A DNA stretch of 64,000 bases, from assembly GCA_905142475.1 (NCBI GenBank), contig LR990730.1:5241501-5305500 (forward strand), written 5' to 3'. Below the pieces are notes generated by a model. It ran no database searches. It saw only the letters and a list, made by a program, of their open reading frames with translations, and was not told where the DNA came from. Each line of letters begins with the position of its first letter. The first letter of the stretch is position 1. This DNA is from Xanthomonas hydrangeae. GTDB lineage: Bacteria; Pseudomonadota; Gammaproteobacteria; Xanthomonadales; Xanthomonadaceae. Positions 28,021-35,888 of the stretch are shown piece after piece. The position numbers and the translations under genes are program-made.

Positions 28021-28944
28021 TCAAGCCAATTTTGTCGGTTCGACTGTCGCGGTGAAGAGCCGAGGATCACCGGTGATCGGATCATCGAACGCCAACGTAT
28101 GCGCGAACAACTGCAGCGGCCGTTCCGGATCATCGGGCCGCTGATCTTCCAGCTCTGGATAGAAACGGTCATGCAGGATCGGGGCGCCAAGTGCGGCCAT
28201 GTGCACGCGCAACTGGTGCTTGCGCCCGGTGACCGGCTCCAGCCGATACGTCCACATGTCTGCGCCGCGCGCAATCACATCGATCACCGTCTCGCTGTTC
28301 GGCTCGCCCACGCCCTCGCGCATGCGGAAGAACGGCTCACCCGGCTCCAGCCGGCTGCGATGCACATATGGAAAGGTCAGCCCAGGCAGCGGCGGCGCCA
28401 CCGCCAGGTAGTGCTTGCGGATGCGTCGCTCGCGGAATAGCGCTTGGTAGATCCCGCGTGTGGCCGGGTTGGCAGAGAACAGCACCAAGCCTGCAGTGTC
28501 GCGATCAATGCGGTGTAGCGGCACTAAAGCGGGATTATCGAAGCGATGCACGAGACGGTTTAGCAGCGTCTCGCGTGCATACGCGCCTGCGGGGACGACA
28601 GGCAGGAAGTGCGGCTTGCAGGCGACGACCAGCTGTGAATCTGAATGCACCACTGTCTCGTCAAACGGAATGAGGGGCTCGTCCGGGACCTCGCGAAAAT
28701 ACTGGACTTCAAAGCCGATGCGATAAGCCGTTGATACATTTAACGTATTACCATGCCCGTCAAGCACGCGACCGCGGGCAAAGCGATCATGCCAGGTTGA
28801 TATGTCAATTCCCGGAAAGCACGCGCATACCGCCTCAAATACGGTAACCCATGGTCCTGACGGAAGCTGCAAGTGACTCGAAACGATGCAATCATAGATG
28901 GGGCGGGAAATAGACATCGCGATATCAAATAGCGAAGGCGGCAT
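28021..28944 (-). CDS. RluA-family pseudouridine synthase
   Basis: 307 residues. The catalytic block is PLHRIDRDTAGLVLFSANPA (Asp in HRIDRDT), with the downstream PVTGRKHQLRVHMAALGAPIL motif; both are diagnostic of RluA-type enzymes that isomerise uridine to pseudouridine in RNA. The N-terminal region is shorter and less conserved than in RluC/D, without a clear S4 domain. It marks the left border of the AT-rich CBASS region. Target RNA unknown. Confidence 0.9.
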   Translation of the reverse strand: MPPSLFDIAMSISRPIYDCIVSSHLQLPSGPWVTVFEAVCACFPGIDISTWHDRFARGRVLDGHGNTLNVSTAYRIGFEVQYFREVPDEPLIPFDETVVHSDSQLVVACKPHFLPVVPAGAYARETLLNRLVHRFDNPALVPLHRIDRDTAGLVLFSANPATRGIYQALFRERRIRKHYLAVAPPLPGLTFPYVHRSRLEPGEPFFRMREGVGEPNSETVIDVIARGADMWTYRLEPVTGRKHQLRVHMAALGAPILHDRFYPELEDQRPDDPERPLQLFAHTLAFDDPITGDPRLFTATVEPTKLA

Positions 28945-29019
28945 CCATCTTAACGTTCGGTCGCGCGCTTGGGGACGCCTCTATGACGCCGCTAAAGTTG
29001 CCGATGAGCTTACAAACCT

Positions 29020-29133
29020 CTAGAACCACCACTGATACACGCTTGCCAGTTGACTAGCCAAATATGAAATTAACAGATTTACATAAACAAGCACCACAGC
29101 TTTAGTTATTATCGAAAAATTAATCACTTGCAT
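29020..29133 (-). CDS. Possible 37-residue membrane peptide at the end of the CBASS operon
   Basis: The frame opens with ATG overlapping the last codons of cap3 and encodes a single hydrophobic stretch (IITKAVVLVYVNLLISYLAS) ending VYQWWF. GGAAG lies 10 bp upstream. Overlap with cap3 and the perfect membrane-helix profile favour translation, but length and lack of a recognised family leave real doubt. Confidence 0.35.
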   Translation of the reverse strand: MQVINFSIITKAVVLVYVNLLISYLASQLASVYQWWF

Positions 29134-29582
29134 GGAAGCATTTCTTCCAGTCGGAGACCATCTTGAAGCGCCACGTAGTTTTTCTCTTGTCCGACAATAA
29201 CAACTAGAAGCGGCCTCCCTGCCTTTAATGACCTCAATATCCATCCAGCTTTATCTATAAAAGAGGGACTTGGATGCACCTCGGGATGTGTGTGCCATTC
29301 GCCTATGTAATCTAGTTCCCCCCCACTTTCCTGCCAGCGGATTTGCACCGGCTGTTGATGCCCATCCGACTGCCTATTGAAGAAAAAACGACCCCGCCTA
29401 TCATTGGTTTGAGGTGTTGTGACCTCAGTCACCGCCAAGGACTCGGGCCGCGTCTCACCGATCAGGATGCCGCCGGCCTCTGAATCGTCGCTCTCAAGCT
29501 GGCGAAGTTTCCTCATTTTTGCGCAAGCGCTTTCTTCCAAGAATGCGTAGAACCTACGCGATTGCAACTGATAGATTTCCAT
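29124..29582 (-). CDS. cap3: CBASS Cap3: JAB/JAMM-family deconjugating protease
   Basis: 152 residues from ATG 29582, directly after the cap2 stop. JAMM metal site: Glu in IGE (43), His97 and His99 in EWHTHP, Ser107 and Asp110 in PSPSFID, with the canonical ten-residue spacing from His99 to Asp110. In type II CBASS, Cap3 cleaves CD-NTase conjugates made by Cap2 and so restrains or recycles signalling. Third gene of the operon cdn-cap2-cap3, AT-rich like its neighbours. Confidence 0.93.
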   Translation of the reverse strand: MEIYQLQSRRFYAFLEESACAKMRKLRQLESDDSEAGGILIGETRPESLAVTEVTTPQTNDRRGRFFFNRQSDGHQQPVQIRWQESGGELDYIGEWHTHPEVHPSPSFIDKAGWILRSLKAGRPLLVVIVGQEKNYVALQDGLRLEEMLPCK

Positions 29583-29584
29583 CG

Positions 29585-31252
29585 CTACTGGGCGGCCGTG
29601 TGATCGCAAGCGGGCGGTGTATCACATAGGCTTCGCCCTCGCTTTAGGTCAATAGCAATTGATCGGAAAGAAGGTCCAACACGGCCAGCGGCATTGTCTA
29701 GCAAGTGAGCCAGGGCAAGCGAACTGGCCATCATCGGTGCGGCGACAGAGTAGGGCATGAAGGATTCTCCGCATGGACCAACCTCAATTCCCGGAGCCTC
29801 GCCATCATGAGTAACTGTCACGTTCCATTTGGAGTGTCCATCCGCTATTCCCAAGCAAGCTAGGCATGGCGCTTCAGCGTCTATTTGTAGATATGCTCCA
29901 ACAGCTGCGCCGTGGCCGCCTATCCATGTGAAGAGAACTGGCGGCACTAGACCTTGTGCACGCATCTCTGAGAGCCATGTGGAGTAGCCGTGATCTCCAG
30001 TAGCGTCGATAAGAATATCTGCGATATAAGCTTCAGGGTCATAAGGTGCCGTAGCGGGTCGAGCCTCTACAACAGCACCAATCGTCGAATGGCGAAGCAT
30101 CTGTACAAGCGCGTCTACCTTCTTCATTCCCAGATGGCGCGCGTCGTAAAGAGATCGCCCTAAGTTTTCGGGGCCGACGTCATCATGATCAATAATGAGA
30201 AGACTTCCACCAAGGCTTCCACCCCCGCTCCTAACTAGGGCGCTGCATAAGAAGCTACCAACTGATCCTGCTCCGATCACAATGATCTTCTGTCCCGCAA
30301 GTGACACGTCTGTGCTTCCCATAATTCTGTTAAGCAAGCTCTCCGGTTTAATATCGATCATTCGACACTGAGTAGTATCCAGCACAGATGCTGAAACCAA
30401 GAGGCGTTCGACCTGTCTTGCGCCTCGCTGTATATTCCGACGCTTTCCGCGAGGGATCCATGCCAATAGACCAGACGCAGCGAACAAAATCCCGAGGCTT
30501 CCTTTCTCATGATGCATAAGAACAAAGATAGAACCATTGAAGCTCTTACCTGATGCAACCGCCACCGCTAACTTCTTTACTCTTAGAACCATTTGTTCAG
30601 CAGCGCTCGAATCAATCTGATTAAGCCATGAAATCAAATTTTTGAGTGGCCGAATTGGCCAACTCTCGTTGGATGCTCTGAGCTGGCCAGAGATCGATAC
30701 TTCTAGTAATACGGGGCAAGAAACCTTCGTTACAGCGCCAAGCCATTTACTTACACCGTCGGCAAGGTCGGCAGGAACTATGCATATCCACTTCTTACTT
30801 TTTGAATTCAAGAGTTGCCAGCTAAACGAGCCGTCAGTATCGCTTGAACTCATAAATCCCAATGGAACTCTTTCCGGATTATTACCCCATAAAAGAATAA
30901 ACTCATCCTCAACAAGTCCACCATTGGTGACTAACTTCTCAAGTAAATCAGCCCCGCGAGCGAGTACATGATCAATTACTTTAGTCGGAACTCGTCGATC
31001 TGGAGACGAGATTGTTCTATCAGTGCAACACAGTTGATTGTACTGGTTGAGATGGCTACAGAGTTCTGGCAGCCAGCGTGGCTTTTTTTTTAAAAAAATC
31101 TTTGGGTAGTCGATTAAAATCTGATCGACGCTTAGCCAAATATCAACCTTTCCAAAGGCGCACTCAATCACGCCTTCGTAAAGGTCTTTGGTGCTGCTGG
31201 TTGATGTGAATCCCAACCCCAGCAAGTGTGATTCAACAGACTCGCTACTCAC
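29585..31252 (-). CDS. cap2: CBASS Cap2: E2-E1 fusion ubiquitin-transfer-like ligase
   Basis: 555 residues from a GTG immediately after the CD-NTase stop. The N-terminal E2-like domain has a candidate transfer cysteine in NQLCCTDR (75/76). The central linker is followed by an E1/ThiF domain: nucleotide motif IGAGSVGS (326-333), acidic strand LLIIDHDDVGPENLGR, a CLAC pair (463/466, likely zinc ligands) and Cys494 in GPCGESF. Cap2 attaches the C-terminus of the CD-NTase to a target and primes it for second-messenger synthesis. Both catalytic halves look intact. GTG start without a clear Shine-Dalgarno suggests translational coupling. Confidence 0.93.
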   Translation of the reverse strand: MSSESVESHLLGLGFTSTSSTKDLYEGVIECAFGKVDIWLSVDQILIDYPKIFLKKKPRWLPELCSHLNQYNQLCCTDRTISSPDRRVPTKVIDHVLARGADLLEKLVTNGGLVEDEFILLWGNNPERVPLGFMSSSDTDGSFSWQLLNSKSKKWICIVPADLADGVSKWLGAVTKVSCPVLLEVSISGQLRASNESWPIRPLKNLISWLNQIDSSAAEQMVLRVKKLAVAVASGKSFNGSIFVLMHHEKGSLGILFAASGLLAWIPRGKRRNIQRGARQVERLLVSASVLDTTQCRMIDIKPESLLNRIMGSTDVSLAGQKIIVIGAGSVGSFLCSALVRSGGGSLGGSLLIIDHDDVGPENLGRSLYDARHLGMKKVDALVQMLRHSTIGAVVEARPATAPYDPEAYIADILIDATGDHGYSTWLSEMRAQGLVPPVLFTWIGGHGAAVGAYLQIDAEAPCLACLGIADGHSKWNVTVTHDGEAPGIEVGPCGESFMPYSVAAPMMASSLALAHLLDNAAGRVGPSFRSIAIDLKRGRSLCDTPPACDHTAAQ

Positions 31253-32392
31253 TTAAGCGTTGTTCTGATGACCGACGAACCCTGCAGCAATAGCCCTAAC
31301 TGGCTGTGCAGACTCTTTTGAGTCCATCAGGACTGCTTTAACGTCAACGGGAAAGCGGTCTCCGAGATGCTGCTGTATTTGACGACATGCTTCCTCTGCA
31401 GTTATCGAGTGATTAAGAGCATGATCGATGCTCCGTGCAAACCCTATCAATCGGCTGATCACCAAAGCCCGTAGCTGAGGTGAGTCATCTAGTCGATCCG
31501 CAAGATCTTCGTTCTCGTCCCAAGGCGCGACCAGGGAGCCGGCCAGACTGGAAGCCATGCCACGGACCACGGATATGAGCGCGAGATCGTCTCGTCCATG
31601 AATAGCTTGAAATTCATTCGCAACCGCCACCATCAAAAGTATCGACTTCGGGTCATTTCCGTCCTCCCAATCCTGGAAGTCACGCCAAGCTTTCATATAG
31701 CGAATAATCCTACGAAGCTGCACTCCCTTTTGTTCAATTTCATCGACCACCCAATCACGGATTGGCCGAGGGTCTTTGGCAAGCCAGCCCCGATCCCGGG
31801 TAGCAAACAGGACGCAGTTCGACGGCAATTCTTCCCACTCGATCTCATCGATTGCGCTATCTAGCGCAACAGATTTTGCAACCCTTGCTTCCGCAAGCAT
31901 GCGGAATTGGCTGTCCGGGATTCCATAAATAGGAAGATCGATGTGCATTTCATCGGATACAATCACCCGCGTGCAGCTTGGGTTTTTTTCATCTACCACC
32001 CAGCCATTTCTATCAGCAACTTGCTGGGCACATGCCTTTACCGCATCAAAGAGAGTCTCAGAGGCTACAGCGGGCTTTCCAGTTTCCTGTACAAAGCTGA
32101 GCGGAAGGTACACTCCATCGTCGAGATCGGCCTGCTGTGGCGGGCGGCATGGGCTGTTGATCGTTTTGTAAGCAAAAGAGCCTTGCGTCAAGAACTTCGG
32201 TCGAACCTTTTCTGGAGATTCTCCAGAAATACGCGCAACCTCATGCTCAAGATCGGATCGTAGTCCATCCCGTAGTTCCTTCCTGGCGTCTGTTAGCCGT
32301 GTTACCTGGCCATCATTCAGCGTGATGGCGCTTAGAAACGTTCGCCTGTTCTCCACTGTGGTATTAAAAAGGCCTGACAAGTTGTATGCCAT
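31253..32392 (-). CDS. CBASS CD-NTase, DncV-like cyclic-oligonucleotide synthase
   Basis: 379 residues from ATG 32392. Nucleotidyltransferase motif GSFAYKT (71-77), DLD (89-91, in QADLDDGVYLP) and a third Asp at 152 (HIDLPIYG). The block aligns well with DncV (RFWTQGSFQYDTLNRP... DIDDGTYMP), and IIRYMKAWRD matches KVCRFMKAWRD, so it belongs to the DncV side of the family. It would make a cyclic di- or trinucleotide upon phage infection. The protein ends ...GHQNNA, a small residue as expected for a Cap2 substrate. Starts 37 bp from the divergent effector gene. Exact product unknown. Confidence 0.93.
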   Translation of the reverse strand: MAYNLSGLFNTTVENRRTFLSAITLNDGQVTRLTDARKELRDGLRSDLEHEVARISGESPEKVRPKFLTQGSFAYKTINSPCRPPQQADLDDGVYLPLSFVQETGKPAVASETLFDAVKACAQQVADRNGWVVDEKNPSCTRVIVSDEMHIDLPIYGIPDSQFRMLAEARVAKSVALDSAIDEIEWEELPSNCVLFATRDRGWLAKDPRPIRDWVVDEIEQKGVQLRRIIRYMKAWRDFQDWEDGNDPKSILLMVAVANEFQAIHGRDDLALISVVRGMASSLAGSLVAPWDENEDLADRLDDSPQLRALVISRLIGFARSIDHALNHSITAEEACRQIQQHLGDRFPVDVKAVLMDSKESAQPVRAIAAGFVGHQNNA

Positions 32393-32429
32393 TTCGTCCC
32401 CCCTAAGTTTGATCTTCCTGGAGCTAATT

Positions 32430-33143
32430 ATGTATAAAATTTTAAGCGTCAAAGCAAGGATCTGGGTACTTCTTGTCTCGATAGGAGGCATTTACTTTAT
32501 TCTAGCGCTCGCTTATCCGTACGCTCGTGGCAAAATTTTCGGTGAAGTCAGCTCCTGGATCGCCGTGGGATCTTGGACCGTGATGCTCACGACCCTCTTG
32601 GCTACATTGTTTTCGAGCGAGGCAGTCTGTTCGTTCTTGATTCGTGACAGCTCATTGAAGCTTTTGGGTGTTCCACCGTTTAGAGGCAAATACAAGGGTC
32701 AGCTCAGATCGAACTACAGCCGACTGGATGCCTTGCGATCCGCGGCGCGGTCAGTTGATGAACCGCGCTTGGACGCTGACTCCCCAGATTTCATTGATGC
32801 CATCGAACCTCTAAACACTGAGGCTGAGCTTGAAGTCAAAGCATCCCTTTGTAAGGTCAGCATAGTTTTGACGTCCTATCCTGCCAAGGATGGACATCTA
32901 GGAATCGTCTCGAAGTCCTCGGTGTCTGGTCTTGAATGTGGGGAAGAGAATACCGTTGTCATCTCTTACCTTTACACCGCTGTCAACATAGGACAGCCAA
33001 GAGGCAATGACCAGCTAAGACACGAAGGAGCAGCGTCGCTCACCTTTGCACTGAACGGTAGCGCCAATGGACTTTACTGGACCGCTCGAAACTGGAGCAA
33101 AGGTATGAATACGGCCGGGGAAATGCGCTTCGTCAAAGACTAG
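32430..33143 (+). CDS. cap15: CBASS effector, Cap15-like 2TM beta-barrel protein
   Basis: 237 residues from ATG 32430, preceded by GGAG at 6 bp. Two N-terminal transmembrane helices (about 11-30 and 44-62), then a beta-rich C-terminal domain (about 95-237) that ends NTAGEMRF. This is the layout of Cap15 effectors (SMODS-associated 2TM, beta-strand-rich), in which the barrel binds the cyclic nucleotide and the membrane part disrupts the inner membrane. The placement next to a CD-NTase supports this strongly. Unusually, it is divergent from the synthase instead of downstream. AT-rich like the rest of the locus. Confidence 0.82.
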   Translation: MYKILSVKARIWVLLVSIGGIYFILALAYPYARGKIFGEVSSWIAVGSWTVMLTTLLATLFSSEAVCSFLIRDSSLKLLGVPPFRGKYKGQLRSNYSRLDALRSAARSVDEPRLDADSPDFIDAIEPLNTEAELEVKASLCKVSIVLTSYPAKDGHLGIVSKSSVSGLECGEENTVVISYLYTAVNIGQPRGNDQLRHEGAASLTFALNGSANGLYWTARNWSKGMNTAGEMRFVKD

Positions 33144-33348
33144 CGACAGCTTCTCGAGTTGGCTACAGTTCTTTAAGAATTTTGGCCGAACTAGATTTCA
33201 CTAGGTAATTAAGAAGCGAAGTTTTTTGATTATTTCTTGAACGATGACTAGATTTGATTTTCCTTTTTGAGCAACGGTCCTGACTCTTGACCTCCCATAC
33301 ATCCCCCACCCGCCATCCTCGCCTTCAGCCTCAACCGGAGAACGCACG

Positions 33349-33681
33349 ATGATGAAGTGGATGGGCACCGCGCTGGCCGCGGCACTGCTGGTGAGCGGTT
33401 GCGCCAAGGAGGAAGGCGAGAAGTTCGTCGGCCACTGGGTCAATGTGCAGACGCAGGAAGAGACAATGGACATCGAGCGCAATGGCGAGACCTTCATGGT
33501 CCGCAGCACCACGCCGAAGTTCTTCAGCCGCAAGCCCAAGACCGAGAGCTACCCGGCGGTCTACAAGGACGGGGCGCTGCAGGTGACCAACGATGGCGAG
33601 ACAGTGAACTTCGCCATCGACGCGGCCAACGGCCACCTCAACACCGGCGGCGAGCAGTACCAGCGCGTGCCGGCCAAGTAA
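33349..33681 (+). CDS. Small lipoprotein, copy A
   Basis: 110 residues with lipobox LLVSGC (Cys18). The mature part is a small beta-rich domain (VGHWVNVQTQEETMDIERNG, then ETFMVRSTTP, ending GGEQYQRVPAK). Unrecognised function; probably anchored in the outer membrane facing the periplasm. It differs from copy B at only six positions (16, 21, 29, 62, 65, 80), so the duplication is recent or kept uniform by gene conversion. Followed by a hairpin terminator. Confidence 0.85.
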   Translation: MMKWMGTALAAALLVSGCAKEEGEKFVGHWVNVQTQEETMDIERNGETFMVRSTTPKFFSRKPKTESYPAVYKDGALQVTNDGETVNFAIDAANGHLNTGGEQYQRVPAK

Positions 33682-33700
33682 TGCCGCCGCTGTCGCCAGC

Positions 33701-33738
33701 GCCCGCCTGCCGACCTTTACCGTCGCACGCGGGCGTTT
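33701..33738 (+). terminator. Terminator-like hairpin after lipoprotein copy A
   Basis: GCCCGCCTGC ... GCACGCGGGC with one mismatch, then GTTTTGCGTTT. Same place as the perfect version after copy B. Confidence 0.6.
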
Positions 33739-33892
33739 TGCGTTTGTGGCCTTGCCGGCGGCGCCGAGGGTCTTTATCGGCGCCCGCTGCTTTGAGGAAA
33801 CGCCGCGCCGGGCGCACTGCTCGTCGCTCCGCCTTGCTCTCACTCTGACCTACACAGCGCGCAAGCCTTACAGGTCAATGACATTGAACTTA

Positions 33893-34136
33893 AACACTGA
33901 ACAGGCTTGACGCCCGCTCCAGTCGTGCTGCTTCACCAGCCAGGCAAGAAGTAGGCGCTTATGTGCTGGGTCTACAGTTTTAGGGCGATGACATCCTTCA
34001 GTGCACCGTTCTCTGTTGCGGCCCCGCATGCATGCGTTTGAGCCTGTGCTCGATTCTATGGGTCGCAAAGGAGCTGCACATCAGCGTCTTTCATGCCGCC
34101 GTGATTGGCCTTCCGGATGTAGTAGGTCGCCCCAAC
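33893..34136 (-). mobile_element. IS3-family remnant (end of OrfA, start of OrfB)
   Basis: Reading the minus strand in shifting frames gives GATYYIRKANHGGMKDADVQ, then EHRLKRMHA, then ATENGALKDVIALKL and a stop; these match the C-terminal half of IS3 OrfA (TYYxWKxKYGGM, LKRMYADL, ENxALKDVIxKKL). A second frame then reads AHKRLLLAWLVKQHDWSGRQ, like the OrfB start. Frameshifts and an in-frame stop mean it is dead. It lies at the edge of repeat copy A, where the AT-rich island begins. Confidence 0.7.
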
Positions 34137-34225
34137 TCACGACACATATCTACCTTTACCTAGATCAAATCTAACGGTGCAGATACTTATGGCCTAAATT
34201 CGTTTCCGCGCCGTTTTTCTGAATT

Positions 34226-35035
34226 TCATTCCAAAAGCAATGAGATTTTTCTTCTCAAATCGCAAGAACTTGAAATTATCGCATGGAGGTCGCCCCCCTC
34301 AATCGCGTCTGAGATCGCGCGCGCTTCCGGCTTAAAGAGCTTGCGAGCGCTCTCTACACAATTCCCGTATTCCTGCGCCATGGCATCAAAATTTCCTAGC
34401 CTGGCCATGCTCGCCGTCATATGAAATGTCACCCCTCTTTCACGATAGAGAAGTGCCAATCCAAGAACAAGGTAAATATTCGGCCCTTTTGCCCTATATA
34501 TATGCGAAGCAAAAAGCTGTCGAAAAACCCTTCCATTCCCGTCAGAATATGGGTGAATCGTCAGCAGAATGAAAAAAAGCGCAAGAATAGTCGCAACATC
34601 GCTACCCACTTGCTTACCGACTGACACTTGCTCCCAAAAATTCCTCAGAGAAAATGCACATGCAGCGGGAACTTGAGGGGCGGCAGGGGGGATGAATTTT
34701 TGAGTAAAAATATTATCACTTTTGATCGCGATCGTATTGCTTCTAATCTTAGGCATAAAGCCTGTCAATGAATTCGACGCACCACTAATGCCCTTTATAT
34801 CTCTTGCTCCAGCTAGTGTTGCGAGTGCCTTAAGGGTATGATCCTCATTTCCTGATACTTGTTGAACACGCTGAGAGAAATAAGCCTCCGAGCGTAACGA
34901 TTCGTGGTCAAGAAGGCATAGCACTGCCAAAAATACATTGGACTCAGTGGCGCATGCTGCCACTGAGTCCAGCCGCACTTCAGATGCTTGAAAGAAAATC
35001 TCCTTAATCCAAGATTTTGATGCGGAAAAATGCAT
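34226..35035 (-). CDS. Fic-domain protein
   Basis: 269 residues. Fic motif HPYSDGNGRVFR (161-172), matching HPFxDGNGRxxR with Tyr for Phe, an accepted variant; the catalytic His and phosphate-binding GNGR are intact. Fic enzymes usually transfer AMP or another nucleotide part to a protein hydroxyl. I see no clear (S/T)xxxE(G/N) inhibitory helix. It starts about 10 bp after the stop of the preceding gene, with AAGGA overlapping the junction, so it is the third gene of the AT-rich operon. Could be a toxin or modifier delivered or used in defence; not established. Confidence 0.85.
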   Translation of the reverse strand: MHFSASKSWIKEIFFQASEVRLDSVAACATESNVFLAVLCLLDHESLRSEAYFSQRVQQVSGNEDHTLKALATLAGARDIKGISGASNSLTGFMPKIRSNTIAIKSDNIFTQKFIPPAAPQVPAACAFSLRNFWEQVSVGKQVGSDVATILALFFILLTIHPYSDGNGRVFRQLFASHIYRAKGPNIYLVLGLALLYRERGVTFHMTASMARLGNFDAMAQEYGNCVESARKLFKPEARAISDAIEGGDLHAIISSSCDLRRKISLLLE

Positions 35036-35045
35036 CTTTAAATCC

Positions 35046-35888
35046 TTAATTAACTACATTTTTTCGATCATAAACAGTGATTGGGATGTCTGGACTCTGC
35101 TGACCTGCATCAATCTTTCCCCATTGCTCAGCATTAGGTCTTGGATCCGGGCCAGGTGGCCTGACGCCAGTGAGCTGTGCGGATGCGCCTGCCTGCCGTA
35201 GAAATTCTGTAACTTGCAACTGTATAGCGTTTCCGTATTCCTGACGATTAATTTTGGCGGCTGGGTGAGATGCGATGGCGGAGTAGGCTCGGTGATCCCC
35301 CAAGATTTTTGCAGTCTCCACTCCCGCAACAACAATAGCTAAATTGTCGCCGGAAATCGAAGCCGAGTCGCCCATTCGCTTTGCGAGAAGTTGGCTTTGT
35401 GCGATGGCCAGTTGTTCTCGTGCATAAATCGATCCGCGATCAGCCGCTTTTTGAAGCACTGCAACTGCATCCTCTGTGCGACCTTCTTTTAGCAACCTTA
35501 AACCATAAAGCGTTTGAATTTTTGGATTAAAAAAATCCTTCTCTTTTGTTAGCGCTGTTAACGGAATATTTAAAATATTATCTATTTCTGACTGAGTGGG
35601 AAAGTAATGTTTTTCTAACCATTCAGCTTCCAAAGCACTCAGCGCTACAAGTCTTTGATCCTTGCCTTTGAGCTCACCTACGTATAAAGAGCTTGGAGTA
35701 AATTTTTCACGGATCTCGCTCTGCGCGCTTCCACCCACATCTACTTCAACTCCCTGCTGAGATAGATTGTTATGGGCATTTACAGTTGAAGGAACCGCGG
35801 TGGATTTATATTTACCCTCCCCCCCATAGAGAAAAATTGCAGTCATTACAACTAGTATCAGTCCAGTTATTAGCGCTATTTTTTTCAT
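35046..35888 (-). CDS. Membrane-anchored partner protein with Sel1/TPR-like repeat
   Basis: 280 residues. N-terminal anchor KKIALITGLILVVMTAIFLY, then a periplasmic helical part with LYGLRLLKEGRTEDAVAVLQ then KAADRGSIYAREQLA (about 117-152), reminiscent of Sel1/TPR units. The ATG overlaps the stop of the PLA2-like frame (ATGA), so translation is coupled. An anchored periplasmic protein directly after a predicted secreted lipase is the usual layout for an immunity or chaperone protein, but this is inference; I do not recognise the family. Confidence 0.65.
   Translation of the reverse strand: MKKIALITGLILVVMTAIFLYGGEGKYKSTAVPSTVNAHNNLSQQGVEVDVGGSAQSEIREKFTPSSLYVGELKGKDQRLVALSALEAEWLEKHYFPTQSEIDNILNIPLTALTKEKDFFNPKIQTLYGLRLLKEGRTEDAVAVLQKAADRGSIYAREQLAIAQSQLLAKRMGDSASISGDNLAIVVAGVETAKILGDHRAYSAIASHPAAKINRQEYGNAIQLQVTEFLRQAGASAQLTGVRPPGPDPRPNAEQWGKIDAGQQSPDIPITVYDRKNVVN

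Larger units (their letters stand above)
33287..33873 (+). repeat. Direct repeat copy A (lipoprotein gene plus flanks)
   Basis: From TTGACCTCCCATAC to GCGCAAGCCTTACAG, this segment matches 36970-37553 almost base for base through the promoter-proximal leader and coding region, with more drift after the stop. The two copies lie about 3.68 kb apart and bracket the IS remnant and the Fic/PLA2-like operon. Confidence 0.85.

Noticed and set aside
32427..32452. Promoter for the CD-NTase operon (TTGACG ... CATAAT on the minus strand)
   Set aside because: The boxes look good, but the spacer is only 14 bp, too short for a sigma-70 promoter; left unassigned.
33868..34068. Intact small protein in the IS3 remnant
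   Set aside because: The OrfB-like part is only an N-terminal fragment, preceded by a frameshifted OrfA; not functional.
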